Origin: Bremia lactucae
Lineage: Eukaryota; Oomycota; Peronosporomycetes; Peronosporales; Peronosporaceae
Length of the DNA stretch: 64,000 nt
Assembly: GCF_004359215.1 (NCBI RefSeq)
Contig: NC_090617.1
Span: 1,390,824 to 1,454,823, forward strand
Direction: 5' to 3'
This document shows, piece after piece, positions 1 through 11,999 of the stretch. Every line of letters begins with the position of its first letter. Position 1 is the first letter of the stretch. Under the pieces are notes generated by a model that searched no databases, was not told the origin of the DNA, and saw nothing but the letters and a program-made list of their open reading frames with translations. Made by a program: the position numbers and the translations under genes.

Positions 1-1905
1 ACCTTCTGCGTGCGTAAAGCAACTGGAGGATGGCAGATTGTGCATGCAATTAATAAATGAACGCTGCAACGGTACTGGCTCAACGCCAATGCGACGAAAA
101 GACGTAGTCATTGAAGGTATGTCAAAAAGTACTATCTTTTCGTCAATGAATCGGACAGATTGATTTTAATAAATCCTTATGTAATAACAAGATATATCGT
201 TCACAGCAGTAAGCACCCGTATGATATGGGAATGGCTAGTCATATCAAAGGAACTTAGTAGTGCCCCTGCGACATTAAACAGATGTGTAAACAATCTGTT
301 GAGATCGGTGAAGGATTTCGCACCGAGTTGTTTTGATGATGTCTTCGTTCATAGTAGAGCCATGAGTAGAAAGACTAACGATGAAGTACGTCGCACCCAC
401 GTCAAAATAGCTCTTACACTTATGCGTCAGCACAAGTTGAATGCGAATATCAAGAAGTGTATGTTCGCTGCAGTGAAATTCCACTTCTTGGGTGCATCGT
501 GGATAAACACGGTGAACGCCCGGATCCGGATAAGATCAAGGCTATTACCGATCGGCCTGTGCCAGTCGATGTAAAGGAATTTCGAAGGTTTATCGGCTTA
601 GCGGCGTACCTGCACAAGTACTTATGCAATTATCCCGAGATGACTATGCATCTTTCTTCTTTGTTGAAAAAAATGCAATGTGGTCATAGAACGATGATTG
701 ACAGCATTCGTTCGAGGGTATTAAGCAAATTTTGATGCGATCGCCAATCCTGGCAATTGCTGCCCAAGACCGACTATTTCATGTGGTCTGTGACGCCAGC
801 GATTTTGCAATCGGCTGTGCGTTAATGCAATATGACACTGCTGCGACACACTACGTATCGTCATCCCTGCCCATAACAATTTGCGTTTACGCATCATGTA
901 TGAGTGCCACGGCGCACCAAGAAGTGGTCATCCGTGATATGAGAAGACCTATCTCATGATAAGTCACCACGCTAGTATGAGCTCGTCCGCAAGTACATTC
1001 GTGCTTGCGGTTGTCAAGGGGTGAAGCCCAGTGCTTCAACCCGTGCTTCGTTACAATCTCTGTCTGTTCCGGCAGAGTGTTGACAGTCTGTATTCATGGA
1101 CTTCCTCTTCGGATTTCCCGACGACGAGCATAAGAACGATAGTATTCTTGTATTTGTTGACCCTTCTAGCAAAAAGGTACATCTTGCTGCAGTATCGGCA
1201 TTGCTCACGGCCAAGGTCTGTGCTCGTTTCTTTGTTGACACGATATTTCGACTCCATGGTATACCCCGCGAATCGGTCTCGGATCGAGACCATCGATTTA
1301 CGGCGGAATTTTGGCAAACTGTGATCAAATTACTTGGAACTCAGTTGAAAAATTCAACTTTTGATCATCCTGAAATAGATGGTCAGACGGACCGTGAATG
1401 CCGTATTCTCGAAGAGACACTTCGCGGATACGTCCACTCTTCTTAAGAGCTGGAGCGAGTTCTTGCCAATGGTAGAATTTGCCGTCGGCAATTCAGTGCA
1501 TGTTTCTAAAAAGCGTACACCATTTTTTTGCGAATGGCTTACGCCACCCACGTTTAACCACCTTGTTTGAGAGCGACTCTTATTCAAGGTGGAGGAAATC
1601 GCTCGAGCAGAGAACCTTCTAGCTCTTGCTCATCACGTATTAGCACTAAGGTCAATGCGAAGGATACCAATGTTGACTTAATTACAATTGGAAAGGACAA
1701 ACTCAGTAATAACTATAATTATGTTTCTGATTTTGATAACGATGCTGAAAGATTCAGCATCGATACCAATACAATTAATGAGAACGATAAAACTCTCAAT
1801 AATGAAGAGATTGATAATTCCGCAGTGCAAACAGGTCGGGATGGAAACGAAAATGAAACCTAGTCATCAAGTGATATCCTATTGGTTCAAGAAGCACTGA
1901 TCCAC
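1..1905 (+). mobile_element. Degenerate Ty3/gypsy pol (RT, RNase H, integrase)
   Basis: Remains of a gypsy polyprotein spread over several frames, entering from before the window. Near position 1 reverse transcriptase is recognisable (VRKATGGW). The active site at about 331-360 reads FDDVFVHSRA, and the thumb/connection follows to about 730 (EFRRFIGLAAYLHKY). RNase H starts at about 790 (VVCDASDFAIGCALMQYD). At about 1096 the integrase core begins (VDPSSKKVHLAAV, then DHPEIDGQTDRE at about 1365). The usual distal RNase H and zinc-finger part is missing between 960 and 1090, so there is an internal deletion. The tail to about 1905 matches the region after the integrase core only loosely. Stops and frameshifts make the copy dead. 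Confidence 0.85.
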
Positions 1906-4050
1906 TCATCAAAGCCAAGAGTGAGGTGTTCGATAAATTTTATGTGTTTAAGGAACTTCTCGAAATGCAAACGAGCAAAAAAAACAAAGGTCTTCGCAGT
2001 GATAATGGACGTGTACTCCAGTAAAGTATTCGTTGCGTTTCTTGCCCGACTTGGAATTATGCGTCAAACAAGTATTCCCTACGCTCTGCCAAGGTATAGC
2101 GGAAGAATAAACACACTCTACGATTATGGAAACTGCACGTGCTATACTCCAGTACCAGCATATGGGGCGAGAATGGTGGGGATATGCGGTAAAAACTGCA
2201 CTTTTTATATCATCAATCGAGTGCCAAACACTGCACAAGCGGCGTGACTCCATTCGAAGTGTTTACTGGAGTATCGCAGTGATAATGGACGTGAATACTC
2301 CAGTATGCGTTTCTGGCCCGATTTGGAATCATGCGTCAAACAAGTACCCCCTTCGCTCCGCAACAAATTGTACAGCGGAAAGAACTCCACGGTTGTGGAA
2401 ACCGCACGTGCTATACTCAAATACCAGCATATGGAGCGAGAATGGTGGGGAGATGCGGTAAAAGCTGCACTTTTTATATCATCAATCGAGTACCAAACAC
2501 TGCCAAGCGGCGTGGCTCCATTCGAAGTGCTTACTGCTGTAAAGCCGCATCTACCTATACGGATCGCGTGTTTTGGTTTTGTTAGGAAACGGCAGCGTTC
2601 TTAATGGGATGGAAAAGCTCATCACTGTATTTCTTTTGAATACGTGAAGGATCGAAGGCGTACAAAGTTTGGGACTTAACGATAGAACGGGTTGTTATTT
2701 CGCGATCATTTTCCCGAAAATGAGCAGCCTTCTGATGCACTTCGAACCCGGAACGGCAATCCTCCAGCAAGTCCAGCCAATCAAGATTGTCATTATAAAT
2801 GACGGCGATTAATGCAGACAACACAAAAGGGAAAATTACCACAAACGACATAGAGGTTGACCCTCCTGAGCCATCGGGTGATAGTGATGGAGATATGGAG
2901 ATTGATTCAGTCAATGAACTTGCAGTTGCAATAATGTACTTGTGCCACCGGTTGCATTAGTGGCCGATAATGGAACTCGAGCTACATCAAACTCGATAAG
3001 CAGTGATAATTTTCGCAGTTGGTGTGAAATTGTGGTGGGTGCTGCGCTTCGAGTCGCATCTTTTTCAGCTAACCGTCACCCCATAGCGGCAGCAATTAAC
3101 CGAATTCAGCACGCGTCGTCGGTTTCTGCCTCTTTCCGAACCGACTTTGTCACCTGATCCAGAAGCTAGCATGGTACTTTCACTACATACCGCGACGGCT
3201 CTAGATCTGGTGAAATAATGGATGACTTTGTTAGCCTGCCGACCAAGCAAACAGCGAGCAAGATTGGTCGATAATAATGAGATTATATTGAGTGCACTTA
3301 AATTTCCTCAGACCTATGCCGATGCCATGGCTTCGCTCGTCACACCGAGGGGTCGGAAAAGAGAACATCCATTGGAAGCTGCGCTCCCAACATTCGAGTT
3401 TTACATGGGACTTGGCGTCCGTCAATCAAATGTCAAAGCAATTGGTCACAAGTGGGTGTTTGCTGTGAAAAGAGACAAATCAAGAAGTATCGTGCGCTAC
3501 AAGGCTCGTTTAGTGGCATTAGAATACCTGCAATATATGGTGTCGACTATACGGCAGCATACTCTCCCGTTGCAAACATGACTACAATACTAGACGTGTT
3601 TGCCACATGCTGCCGGCTCAAATAATATGTGAACAGTATGAGGTGGACACTGCATTCCTCAATTGTAATCTAGAGGAAACCGTCTGCATGAGAGTGCCTG
3701 GAGGCATTAAAGCTGGTGTGCAAATTGCGCCACAGACTCTATGGGTTGAAGCAAGCGGCAGACGTTCCCTTCGATTCGTGTTTGTGGAGCTAAGATTTAC
3801 GCCGTTTGTCTCCAATCCTTGCCTTTTTGTACGTTTTAGGCAACATAGACCGATATTTTCTGCGGTGTACGTTGGGGGCCTAAGAACTGTTGCTTAATTG
3901 GAAGCGTAAGCGAGGAATTTGCCTACTAACCCACTGCAAAGTCCAAGCTTAAATTACTTAATGATGCATCGTACATACTAGGAATGGAAGTGCAGTATGA
4001 TAGAGACAATGGGCAACTCATCTTGAGCCAAGCGCAGTTCCTTCGTCGCA
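1906..4050 (+). mobile_element. Degenerate Ty1/copia pol (integrase, reverse transcriptase)
   Basis: A second dead element in the same direction, joined directly to the gypsy remnant. Copia integrase is visible at about 1925-2540 (SEVFDKFYVFKELLEMQ, SDNGR, then the C-terminal part). Reverse transcriptase follows at about 3360-3900 (HKWVFAVKRDKSRSIVRYKARLV, then YEVDTAFLNCNLEETVCMRVPGG). At about 3950-4055 is the connection-like part (ILGMEVQYDRDNGQLILSQAQFL). Frameshifts and stops are frequent, and 2600-3220 is barely recognisable. The element is cut off at about 4050 by a family A LTR. Confidence 0.8.
1996..2540 (+). repeat. Diverged tandem duplication inside the copia integrase
   Basis: Two units of about 270-280 bp lie head to tail: 1996-2275 and 2276-2540. 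Both begin GCAGTGATAATGGACGTG and both encode a version of the segment from SDNGR through the cysteine-free integrase C-terminal part, ending near CATTCGAAGTG. They differ by many substitutions and small indels, so the duplication is old. It arose after insertion or came from two stacked copies. Confidence 0.8.
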
Positions 4051-4051
4051 T

Positions 4052-4482
4052 AGGTGAGCTGCCTCGAAACTTCACGTACACAAGGATACATTCTATGTAG
4101 CTAAGGGGCTTTAGCTACTAAAGGATTAAAATTAGGAAAAATTAAAATTGTCTGAATGATTTTAGTTTCCTATGCAACGATCTTCTAGCTACTACAAAAC
4201 TAATTATTATTGATAACTAACTAAGTATGGCGCCTCCGTTTGCACCGCAGAATCGTATCTTATACGATTGGCGGAATTTATTTAAACTAAAATCAACCTT
4301 TTTAATAGAACTAATGTCTTGTTGCATCAATATTACCAAATCTGGTAGTATTGGAGCTATTTAGTCAAAGATAATAAAGATAATAAATTTATACTTCTTT
4401 ATTTATTTCCTCTCATAGGAAATAATATCAATTAAACCGCTTACATGAAAAAAATACTTATGTAACGGGACACCTTGTTACG
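4052..4482 (-). repeat. LTR, family A, truncated
   Basis: Matches the family A LTRs at 7583-8070 and, in reverse, 31407-31906. It shares the CACGTACAC, ACGATCTTCTA and GGCGGAATT-type blocks and the terminal ATGTAACGGGACACC. Read on the minus strand it starts near 4482 and is preceded by a purine tract (complement of CACCCCCCCAAC), so it was a 3' LTR of a minus-strand element. The other end is lost against the copia remnant. Confidence 0.75.
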
Positions 4483-4513
4483 TCACCCCCCCAACAAACA
4501 GTCACTATAGCGA

Positions 4514-5040
4514 GTGAATAGAATACTATTATGTCTGTCCCTGCAATTTCGCATTGTTGCTTCAAATAAAAATACTGATTTTGCTTGCAATATTTTTTTT
4601 TTCAAAATTCAATTGGCGACAAACTTGTCTGTGCGCGTGGTCCGTGAGGCCGCAAAGCTGGCATCTGCACGGATCAGTGCAGCTGTTGGTAATGCAAATA
4701 TTTCAGTAGACGCTAATGCGTCTGATGTGGGGAAAATGTCACCTTCTACTCCCATTGGAGGTGAATGGAACATGTCATCTGTTGATGACATTGCAGGTAA
4801 CGGTAACAAGTCATCTGCTACACCAATTGTAGGTAACTGGACCAAGTCACCGGCATCGCTCGATTCAGTGGTACTGTAAAGGCTGCTGAATCACTCGAGG
4901 CCGAGTCCGTTAAACCTTTCGGTTCTAACGTGACAACCATAGAGGTTTAAGACGTGGTTGTGTGACTCGTCCGACCTCTTTGGTGGGGAGTCATCATTAG
5001 ATGACTCCGTGGGCGATGATCACTCTGGTGCAGGAAGTGA
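4514..5040 (+). other. Antisense reading frame next to a family A 3' LTR
   Basis: An open frame (4514-4879) lies just inside the family A 3' LTR but on the opposite strand to the element. It encodes an Ala-rich stretch (VREAAKLASARISAAVG) and then a Ser/Gly/Asn-rich stretch with imperfect repeats (around SSVDDIAGNGN and SSATPIVGNW). After a stop and frameshift an acidic segment follows (LFGGESSLDDSVGDDHSG, about 4975-5035). The same order of Ala-rich then acidic LFG segment is seen in the family B antisense frame at 28.56-28.92 kb. It is broken here, so it is a remnant and not a working gene. Function unknown. Confidence 0.45.
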
Positions 5041-6780
5041 ATTATTACTGCCCAAATTCGTCACTACATGTTTTAACTAGTTTGTTTGCTCTTTTATTTT
5101 TGTAGGGTTTCCGTTTCTGTCGGCTACATGGACGTATAGCGAGAAATAATCGATAAAAGTAACCACAAACCGCGCTCAACCCTTTGACTTCGGGGGGGGG
5201 GCTCCCATTACGTCGCTGTTCACCCTGTTCAATTTCACTGAGCTTCTGATTGGCGCTGAAGAAGCAGATGCTCATCTTGCCGCAAATGCACCCTTCACAC
5301 AGGGTGGTACCCTCTTTATCATCGGCAGTTTCAGGAATCCCGGCTGTTGCGCTAGCAGTCGCCGTCATTCGATTTGGCGAACATTCCCCGAGTACATGCG
5401 AAAGCTCTAGGCTGTCTGTAAAATTAACCGCTGCTGTATTTTCGCGTATAACACGATTGTACTCCACGCCCCAATGCCAAGTGTACAATTTTCGTTCTTT
5501 CTTCATATGCGCAACGACCTTCCCGTAACAACCGGTCGCACACCAATTGGACGAGAACTGCAAATTCGCACCTTTAGCTACCAGTGATAACTTCGAGATG
5601 ACTTTGCGGGTCCAACTGCGGAACATGTAGTACGTCAGTTAACTTGGCAAATTCGCCCGTTAAAAGTACTGAGCCGAACAGAAGACGATACGACAGCTCA
5701 TAGACGTTTCGCGTTGGCAACTGCTATCTCCACCACGTCTTTAAGCTCCTTGAGCTCACAAAAACCATAACGATCAAACGTCATATGGCAGCTGGCGTAA
5801 CCACGCCGTCGTTGCCTCACTACTGGCGGAATACGAAAATTCTTTTTTATCGTCCAAATTGTCCGGACAAGGACTGTCGTTTCGCTTATGTCCACACTGT
5901 TGGAATGACTATAAATCCCAAGCTATATACCGCCATTATTTACTCGGTGTCCACGCACACGCTGACCACCCTTGTTCGGCCGCCGCTGGTCCTGCCGTCT
6001 CCCGTTGTTGCGTCCACTGCTACCACAGCCGTAAGTTGCCATCGTGAATGTTTCTTGTTGTTTCTCGAGCTTCTGGAGCGTCTCATATTGTCGTCGGAGC
6101 ATCTCCTTGGCATCCAAAAGGGACAACTTACTGTGAGCTCCATAGTTTCACCATGAAACATATTCGCGCGACAAACTTTTCAATAAAATCACTAATTTTT
6201 CATCTTCGCTAAATTATCACCAGTGCTGATAGGCGCAAATTCAAATAATCAAAGCGCATCAGATGGTCCTCGAAAAGGTCGAGTGGATTGAGACATGAAT
6301 GTACGCTTAGTGGGCGGCATTCCATCAAACCGGGTCCAGAATTCGTTTTAAACTCATGCAACTGTTTGCGCAGCTGCACACGACTCTGTAGACTATGCTG
6401 GACAAAAAACATCCGGAGGATGTACCCTGCCTCATACGCGTTACTGGCAGTCCTAATCATTGAGTTATAGTTAGGGCTTAGATGTTTGGCTATCATTGCC
6501 AAGATCTTCAAATCCGCTGTTTCCCATTTGGTTGACTTTTGTAACATACCGTGCTCCGGTTAGGCATGACATGGTCGAGGAGATCCTTTTGGCCTACGAT
6601 ACACGAGCATTAAATTCCCATAGAGAATATTGGTCGTCTTGCAAGAGGCCTTTCGGGCCAAGCACGTTTAGGTTCATAACACTTGACACACCTTGGCCTG
6701 TTGCAGCTGGTCTTAATAGCACGAAGCAACAATGGAAAGTGAATATTATGGAAGTCAACTACCGTTAGATCTTCTTAGGG
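5040..6780 (-). mobile_element. Degenerate Ty1/copia element (gag, protease, integrase start)
   Basis: Read on the minus strand from 6780. First comes gag: GPKGLLQDDQYSLWEFNARV in a frame with stops, then TADLKILAMIAKHLSPNYNSM and YILRMFFVQHSLQSRVQLRK at 6209-6547. A basic Gly/Arg/Asn-rich linker follows at about 5930-6130. The retropepsin flank SCHMTFDRYGFCELKELKD is at about 5700-5790. Last are the GAG-pre-integrase motif CEGCICGKMS (about 5270) and the start of the integrase (TFIDYFSLYVHVADRN, about 5100-5150, another frame). At least four frameshifts are needed. No LTRs of its own are recognised, and it seems to be inserted in the internal region of a family A gypsy. Confidence 0.75.
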
Positions 6781-7582
6781 TTAACCATTTTAGAACTAGA
6801 CTGCATCTTCAACATTCGAGAAGCTTAGATGCCCATCCCCTCTAAGATAATTTGCGTTTGTACAGTGTATGCGAACAGCAGATCATACTTTTGAACTTTA
6901 CTAACCATACTACCCTCAAGGTCAAGTGCGTTCGTTACATTTGTCGACCCAATACGTCAATGTGATTGAATGACGCTACTTTTTAATCGTTCATGAAAGC
7001 ATTTAATTCGACGTTTTTGGCAAATATGGACCGTCCGGTATAAATTATACTTCTTACCGTAATTAAACTGACAGCATCGCAAAAAAAAGAAAAATCACAA
7101 GTCAAGTTTTTTATGTACGCTTTCTGCGTGCTAGTTCGTCGAATTTATGAATCTTGAGCGAATTGTAAAAATCTCCTTTAAAAGCGAAGTTACACAAACT
7201 TCACATTTCTAACCTTTTTATTACATTACTGGTACCTTTGATAATATCAATATAGATTTTCATTTTGACTATCCATCAATCTATTTTAATTTAATTGCAA
7301 AACCTATGGCTCTAACTAATGTTACAGCTCATGTCTTTAGAATAATGTATACAATTACTATGTCATTGCACTGCCCACCACTGAGTCTGAACTTGCGCAA
7401 GAATTTGGCGCTTTTCACCAGCCGACGCCTTAATGACATGAATTTTCTCGGTGTTAAGTCAGTACTTCTTAACCCGAAATCAAGTGGTACAGGCGCCTTC
7501 ACGTAACTATATAGATTCAAATTCTCAAGCTTGTTTGTCATTCTAATAATCTTTATATTTGGTGCTTATGGACCATCCCTCC
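6781..7582. other. No gene seen
   Basis: AT-rich sequence with only short chance frames on both strands. No protein similarity, RNA structure or repeat boundary recognised. It may be more decayed transposon DNA, since it lies between a copia remnant and a family A LTR. Confidence 0.4.
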
Positions 7583-8070
7583 TGTAACGGAGCGCCTTTT
7601 GCTAGTACTGCTTACAGTAGTAGTGAACCTACACTGATTAAAGTGTCTTAGTTACTTCACGTACACGACGTGTAGAGGAAGATTCAGAGTAGCTAAGAGG
7701 TCTTAGCTGCTAAAGATAAATTCCTAGGCTTTAATAAAGGAAAAGTAGAGCTGTATTTATATATTAAGTTTTAACGTGACGATCTTCTATCTACTACCGG
7801 CTTTATTAAATTTGAAAAACTATGTATGCCGCCTACTTGCGCGCCACACAATTGTGTCTTATGACAATTGGCAGGGTTGAACTTAAATCAACCAAGCAAT
7901 AAAACTTAAGTCTTATTGCGTCAATAAAACCAAATTTGGTAATATTGGAACTATTAAGTCAAAATTAATAATGAATAATTATTTTGTACCCTTTATTATC
8001 TCCTCTCATATAAAAAAGTATTAGTAAGTCCTCTTATAAGAAATAGTATTTATGTAACGGACACTCCGTT
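7583..8070 (-). repeat. LTR, family A, near full length
   Basis: Begins TGTAACGGAGCGCC and ends near GTAACGGACACTCCGTT. It shares long blocks with 31407-31906 (reverse orientation) and 4052-4482. To its right is a pyrimidine run (TTTTCCCCCTCCCC), which is a polypurine tract on the minus strand, so this was the 3' LTR of a minus-strand element whose body lay to the right. No primer binding site is seen on its left. Confidence 0.75.
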
Positions 8071-9364
8071 TTCCCCCTCCCCAAAACCAACGGCTCACAT
8101 TTCGTGCACAGTAGTTAGACTGAGGTGTACTGCTCTGTGTATTTATGCCTCCAAGCATTGCAGAGAAGGATTGTGGTCGAAATAAACACCTACCTATCCA
8201 AACGCTATACGTGTGCCTCCCGAGAGATCCTCGACGACATAAAGTGCCGGAAACACGATGCCGACTGCAGACTCAGCAGAAGTGTTCGTGACGGCCACGG
8301 TGTCTCCACCTCGTGCAGGTAAAGCAGAAGGGATACCAGACCGCTTGGTGCTACACCCTTACTGGCACCCATGTATATACACGGCTGAAAGTTACTTATT
8401 TTCTCCGTCGCCTCCACGCAACGAAACTCGAGCGAAAAAATTGTTCTCCTTAGACGGATGATGTTATGCAGTCTTTTGTAAATCCCCATATAGTGTTAGA
8501 CGACCCAGATAGAAAAACGAAGCGCTTCTTCAAAAAAAGCGCGAGGTCGAGAGTCACATTTAAATAACCAGACCCGACCTTCGCAAATGTCTCGGTGAAC
8601 GCGGCAGCAGTTTCGTAGTACCACTAGGTAGTACAGAAACTGCCTTTTAGGTAGATAGCAGTACTAAATAGTTTTTGTCTCACACACGAAAGCGCTCATT
8701 GTTTTACGCGACCAAATGGTCCGCATATTATTTTGCTTTTCTGTGCGCTTGCCATTGCATTAAGAACGCTGAGCCGCTACATTGTGCTACAAAGACAAGG
8801 AGCCCCGTTATACCCTTGCGGTCAGGCGGTATGCCAAACATGCCGTCCAATTGACCGACTTTTAGCAGTCAGTTGGTATTGGCAGTAAACTTTCAATTGA
8901 GCATTACTAGACGTCGTAGACTTATGCGCTGACCCTGTTCACCGAAGCAAATATGGTTGGCCACCCATGGGCCCACCACTATTTCTCTGATACTCGTAAG
9001 AATGTATTTTTACAGCCCATAGACTTGATGGTGTATCGCGGAGCTCCCGAAGTATTTTCAGCTTGAGATCTGTACTTAAATTATCAAGGTATCACTTAAT
9101 TTCATATTAGGCCATTGCTGTAACTAAAGCAAATTAGCTTGGCCTTCAAATGCGACGAAGGGTAACTTTTCGTTGGGATTCCACAGCAGGCTATAATGTT
9201 TGTCCTGACTGTAGCTCTCCTCTATCTTGAAAGCCAAACAACTTGCTGTATGTAAGACCTTATACAAAATGGCTCGTCTTTTTTTTTGTAAGTCAGCTGT
9301 CTAGACGTACTTTTCTATGCCGCATCCGAATATCGAGGTTAATTTTTAATTTTATTTATTCCCG
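8071..9364. other. No gene seen; probable decayed element interior
   Basis: After the LTR and its purine tract there are only short overlapping frames on both strands (for example 8205-8489 minus and 8258-8461 plus). I do not recognise either. The Ala-rich antisense segment found next to other 3' LTRs is not visible here. Confidence 0.4.
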
Positions 9365-9520
9365 CTTTTTCCCGATTGGGCTCATTTCACCCACCTCCCC
9401 GAATATCATCGGGAGGTGGCAGAGCACTTGGCGCCGGGACTTGGTGAACAAGCCCTAACCAGGCTCTTGCTTATTGTTGCCACTATGCCATCGATGTTAT
9501 TTTTCAAGCATCGATGGTAC
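9365..9520 (+). repeat. Chimeric retroelement fragment: family D gag start joined to a family B hairpin
   Basis: 9365-9455 matches the leader and first codons of the family D gag at 62970-63065 (shared blocks include ATCATCGGGAGGTGGCAG and GGACTTGGTGAACAAGCCCT). 9458-9520 then matches the family B internal hairpin at 29965-30010 (TTGTTGCCA, CCATCGATG, then a loop and GCATCGATGG). The join is abrupt, so this is either a recombinant element or two stacked insertions. Confidence 0.55.
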
Positions 9521-9696
9521 TGGCTCAATTGTCCACCGCGATGAGGTAGTAGGATCTTGGCGATGGCAGATTAGGTAAATCGTAGCCAGGAAGGTCCCGA
9601 CCGAATGGACACAACGGTCTCGCATGTGGATAGGTCAGGGAAGTTTGCAAAAGCGTGGCAAATCCTTGATGCACCAGCGGTGCCTATCCAGTCGAT

Positions 9697-9768
9697 GCCT
9701 CGGTAGCTCAGTTTAAAGAGCGTCAGAATGAAGATCTGAAGGTCCCTTTTCGATCCCGGGTCACCGCA
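9697..9768 (+). pseudogene. tRNA-Phe(GAA)-like sequence, degenerate
   Basis: A 72-nt cloverleaf-like sequence. The D stem GCTC/GAGC pairs. The anticodon stem TCAGA/TCTGA pairs perfectly around a 7-base loop with anticodon GAA. The 3' half ends CCCGGGTCACCGCA, as expected of a eukaryotic tRNA-Phe. The 5' acceptor strand (GCCTCGG) does not pair with TCACCGC at three of seven positions. The D loop lacks the conserved GG, and the T stem has two mismatches (CCCTT against CCGGG). No pol III T-run follows closely. I read it as a dead tRNA or a tRNA-derived SINE head. Confidence 0.6.
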
Positions 9769-10059
9769 CTTTGCTCGCGCTTCGCTCGCCTGTTGACCAT
9801 GCTTCATTGCTCTTATTGTTGTTTTTTGCTCTTATTTAGTCAGGTTTATGGTGACTGACACTATAGGCATCATCTCCGAGCCGAGGTACATGTAGTTTTA
9901 TAAGCTTGCCTGTAGGGATGCGCAGCAACAGAGATGACATCTAATCATTTATAGCGATGACTCATACTTGATTCTACTTAATTTATATCAGCCTTAATCT
10001 TTCTTTTCGCACGAGAAGACGGATAAACGCTTTCGTGACGCCAACTGTAAAAGAGTAAA

Positions 10060-11060
10060 TTTCTGTTGTGTGAGGTGCACACTAACTACCTCGCTATGCC
10101 CGAAGGTCCGTGCGCTGTAAAGCGGGGTGCGCTCGCCTACACTTCGTAGCAATATACGTCCTTCTCACGACCCGTCTCTGTGAGTGTGTCTTTGAGGATG
10201 GGCCACAATATCGTTTGGGCTCTTTTCCGCCCACCTCTTTAAGCATCATCGGGAGGTGGCTGAGCACTAGGCGCAGGAAACTTGGTGAGCAAGCCCTGGC
10301 CATTCTTAAAAAGTAGTCCTCCTGAGCAACATCTTGCTCAGTTGGAAAATTTTAAGACTTTTTTATTGGAAAGCGTATCACCACGTCCGAGAGACGTAGT
10401 GATGCTGCAGCCGAGTGCATCACTAACACTCAGCAATAGCTTTGGCGCGAGCAGGATCGGAGCGAGGCTCTCAACAGGACTGTTGAAACGCTCTTTGCCC
10501 GGTCTTATCAGCCGAGTCCCGTTCGCATAACCTCGCCTTATATGACTGCAGTTCCGTACAGTAATGCAGTTTGGCGCAGCTTATCGAGTACGACGCCCGG
10601 TTGAGGTCGTATATCATGTCCCATTTGCGGGAAAAACCACAAAGCGGGCTCACTCTGCGCTTATGTCGGGCAGTGGGTGATTTCTTTATCGGCAGCCTTT
10701 AAGACAGAGATTCGCGCCATATCATCCACTGAGCAACAAAGTGTTGCTTCAGCCGCGCTTCATTAGAGCGCGACAGGCAAAGTGATATCTGTAAGAGTAT
10801 GTGCGGGAGATGCGCTCGCTGTCGGCATTCATTACAGTGGGCTCGATACCAGAATACATTAAGGTGCCTATTTTTATGAAAGGACTCATCGCGACAGGCT
10901 CTCTCTAAAAAGGAACCGTCGTTGATGGAAGAGGCAACCCAAATTTAGACATTTGCGTGGATGAGAAGCAATTCAATAGTGCTTCGGCGACATCTTATTG
11001 CAAGATGTTGCCAAAAGGCTAGATGCCACTCCTATGGAATTTGTGTCATGGTTGGCAAAT
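10060..11060 (+). mobile_element. Degenerate Ty3/gypsy gag, family D
   Basis: A decayed relative of the intact gag at 63027 onwards. The leader is recognisable at 10136-10260 (GCCTACACTTCGTAGCA, then CATCATCGGGAGGTGGC). From 10285 the frame reads like the intact copy in pieces: SPPEQHLAQLENF, then the ERSEALNRTV region, then the DNA block GATGCCACTCCTATGGA at about 11020, just before where the zinc knuckle should be. It has stops and deletions throughout and the knuckle is lost. Confidence 0.7.
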
Positions 11061-11999
11061 GCCCGTCCGTCATAGACGTCATCCCTTTTAGTGTAAGTGT
11101 ACCTCTGTGTATCACTAGCACAAGGATGTGAATCTCTCCCAAGTGGCAGGTCAATTTAATACACACGAATTAGTTGACCCCCCGTTAAGTGTTTTTAAAG
11201 GACGTGTAAAATGAGCCACTTGGCCCGTTTCAAGTGACGTTTCCAATTCAGTCCTCTGCACCTTGAATCACACTCTGATATTTTAACGTCAAAGATCGAG
11301 GACTGTTCTGAAAGTCCAAACCAGAAAATGGCTATTTCGCTCATTTGAAGGGAGTTCTTCGTTCGTTATGTTTAATTAACTTGTCTCCACAATTGAGAAC
11401 ACCGCATGATAAGTAAATAACGGTCTCCGAAAGTGACGCATCGTCGCGCAGAAACGAAAAATTGTGCGCTGTACCAGATTCTCTCGGCGTTTTGTGCTGC
11501 TTAATTAAAGCTCGCACGCTGGCTCTTTGATAATCTAATATTCGGGAATGTATAACATTGCCCGCTTTTCAAAAGATCAAGCTTAAAATTTTCTACTTTG
11601 AGCTAGATATGGCAACTGAATATAGCTCGTTGCCGAAAACGAGCGGGCTAACACGCAGCCTGCATCTATTATGACTTCGGTCTACACTTTTATCACCTTA
11701 AGATTTTCGTTATTGGTTAAATATATGTTGAAATTTACGTATAAGTCTGCAAATCATTTTTAAATTGCGACTCACATTTGCGAAGCCCATTTATTCGACG
11801 TTGCAGCTTACAGTACACATATAGCAAGTTATGTGACCCACTCTTTTAAAAATAATTTATTGTGGAACTTGCAATTACAAAATGCTAAAGACTTATTATT
11901 ATAAAACATAAGCCAATCAAATTAAGTATAACTTGTCAATCATTTTATTTCAGGATCGACGCGTCATAAATGTATCTCCAAATTTTAAGCCTGAGTGTT
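11061..11999. other. No gene seen
   Basis: About 0.9 kb, AT-rich towards the right, without a recognisable frame, RNA or LTR. It separates the decayed gag from the invertase pseudogene. Confidence 0.4.

Noticed and set aside
9697..9768. Functional tRNA-Phe gene
   Set aside because: Three mismatches in the acceptor stem, damaged T stem, no GG in the D loop and no nearby terminator.
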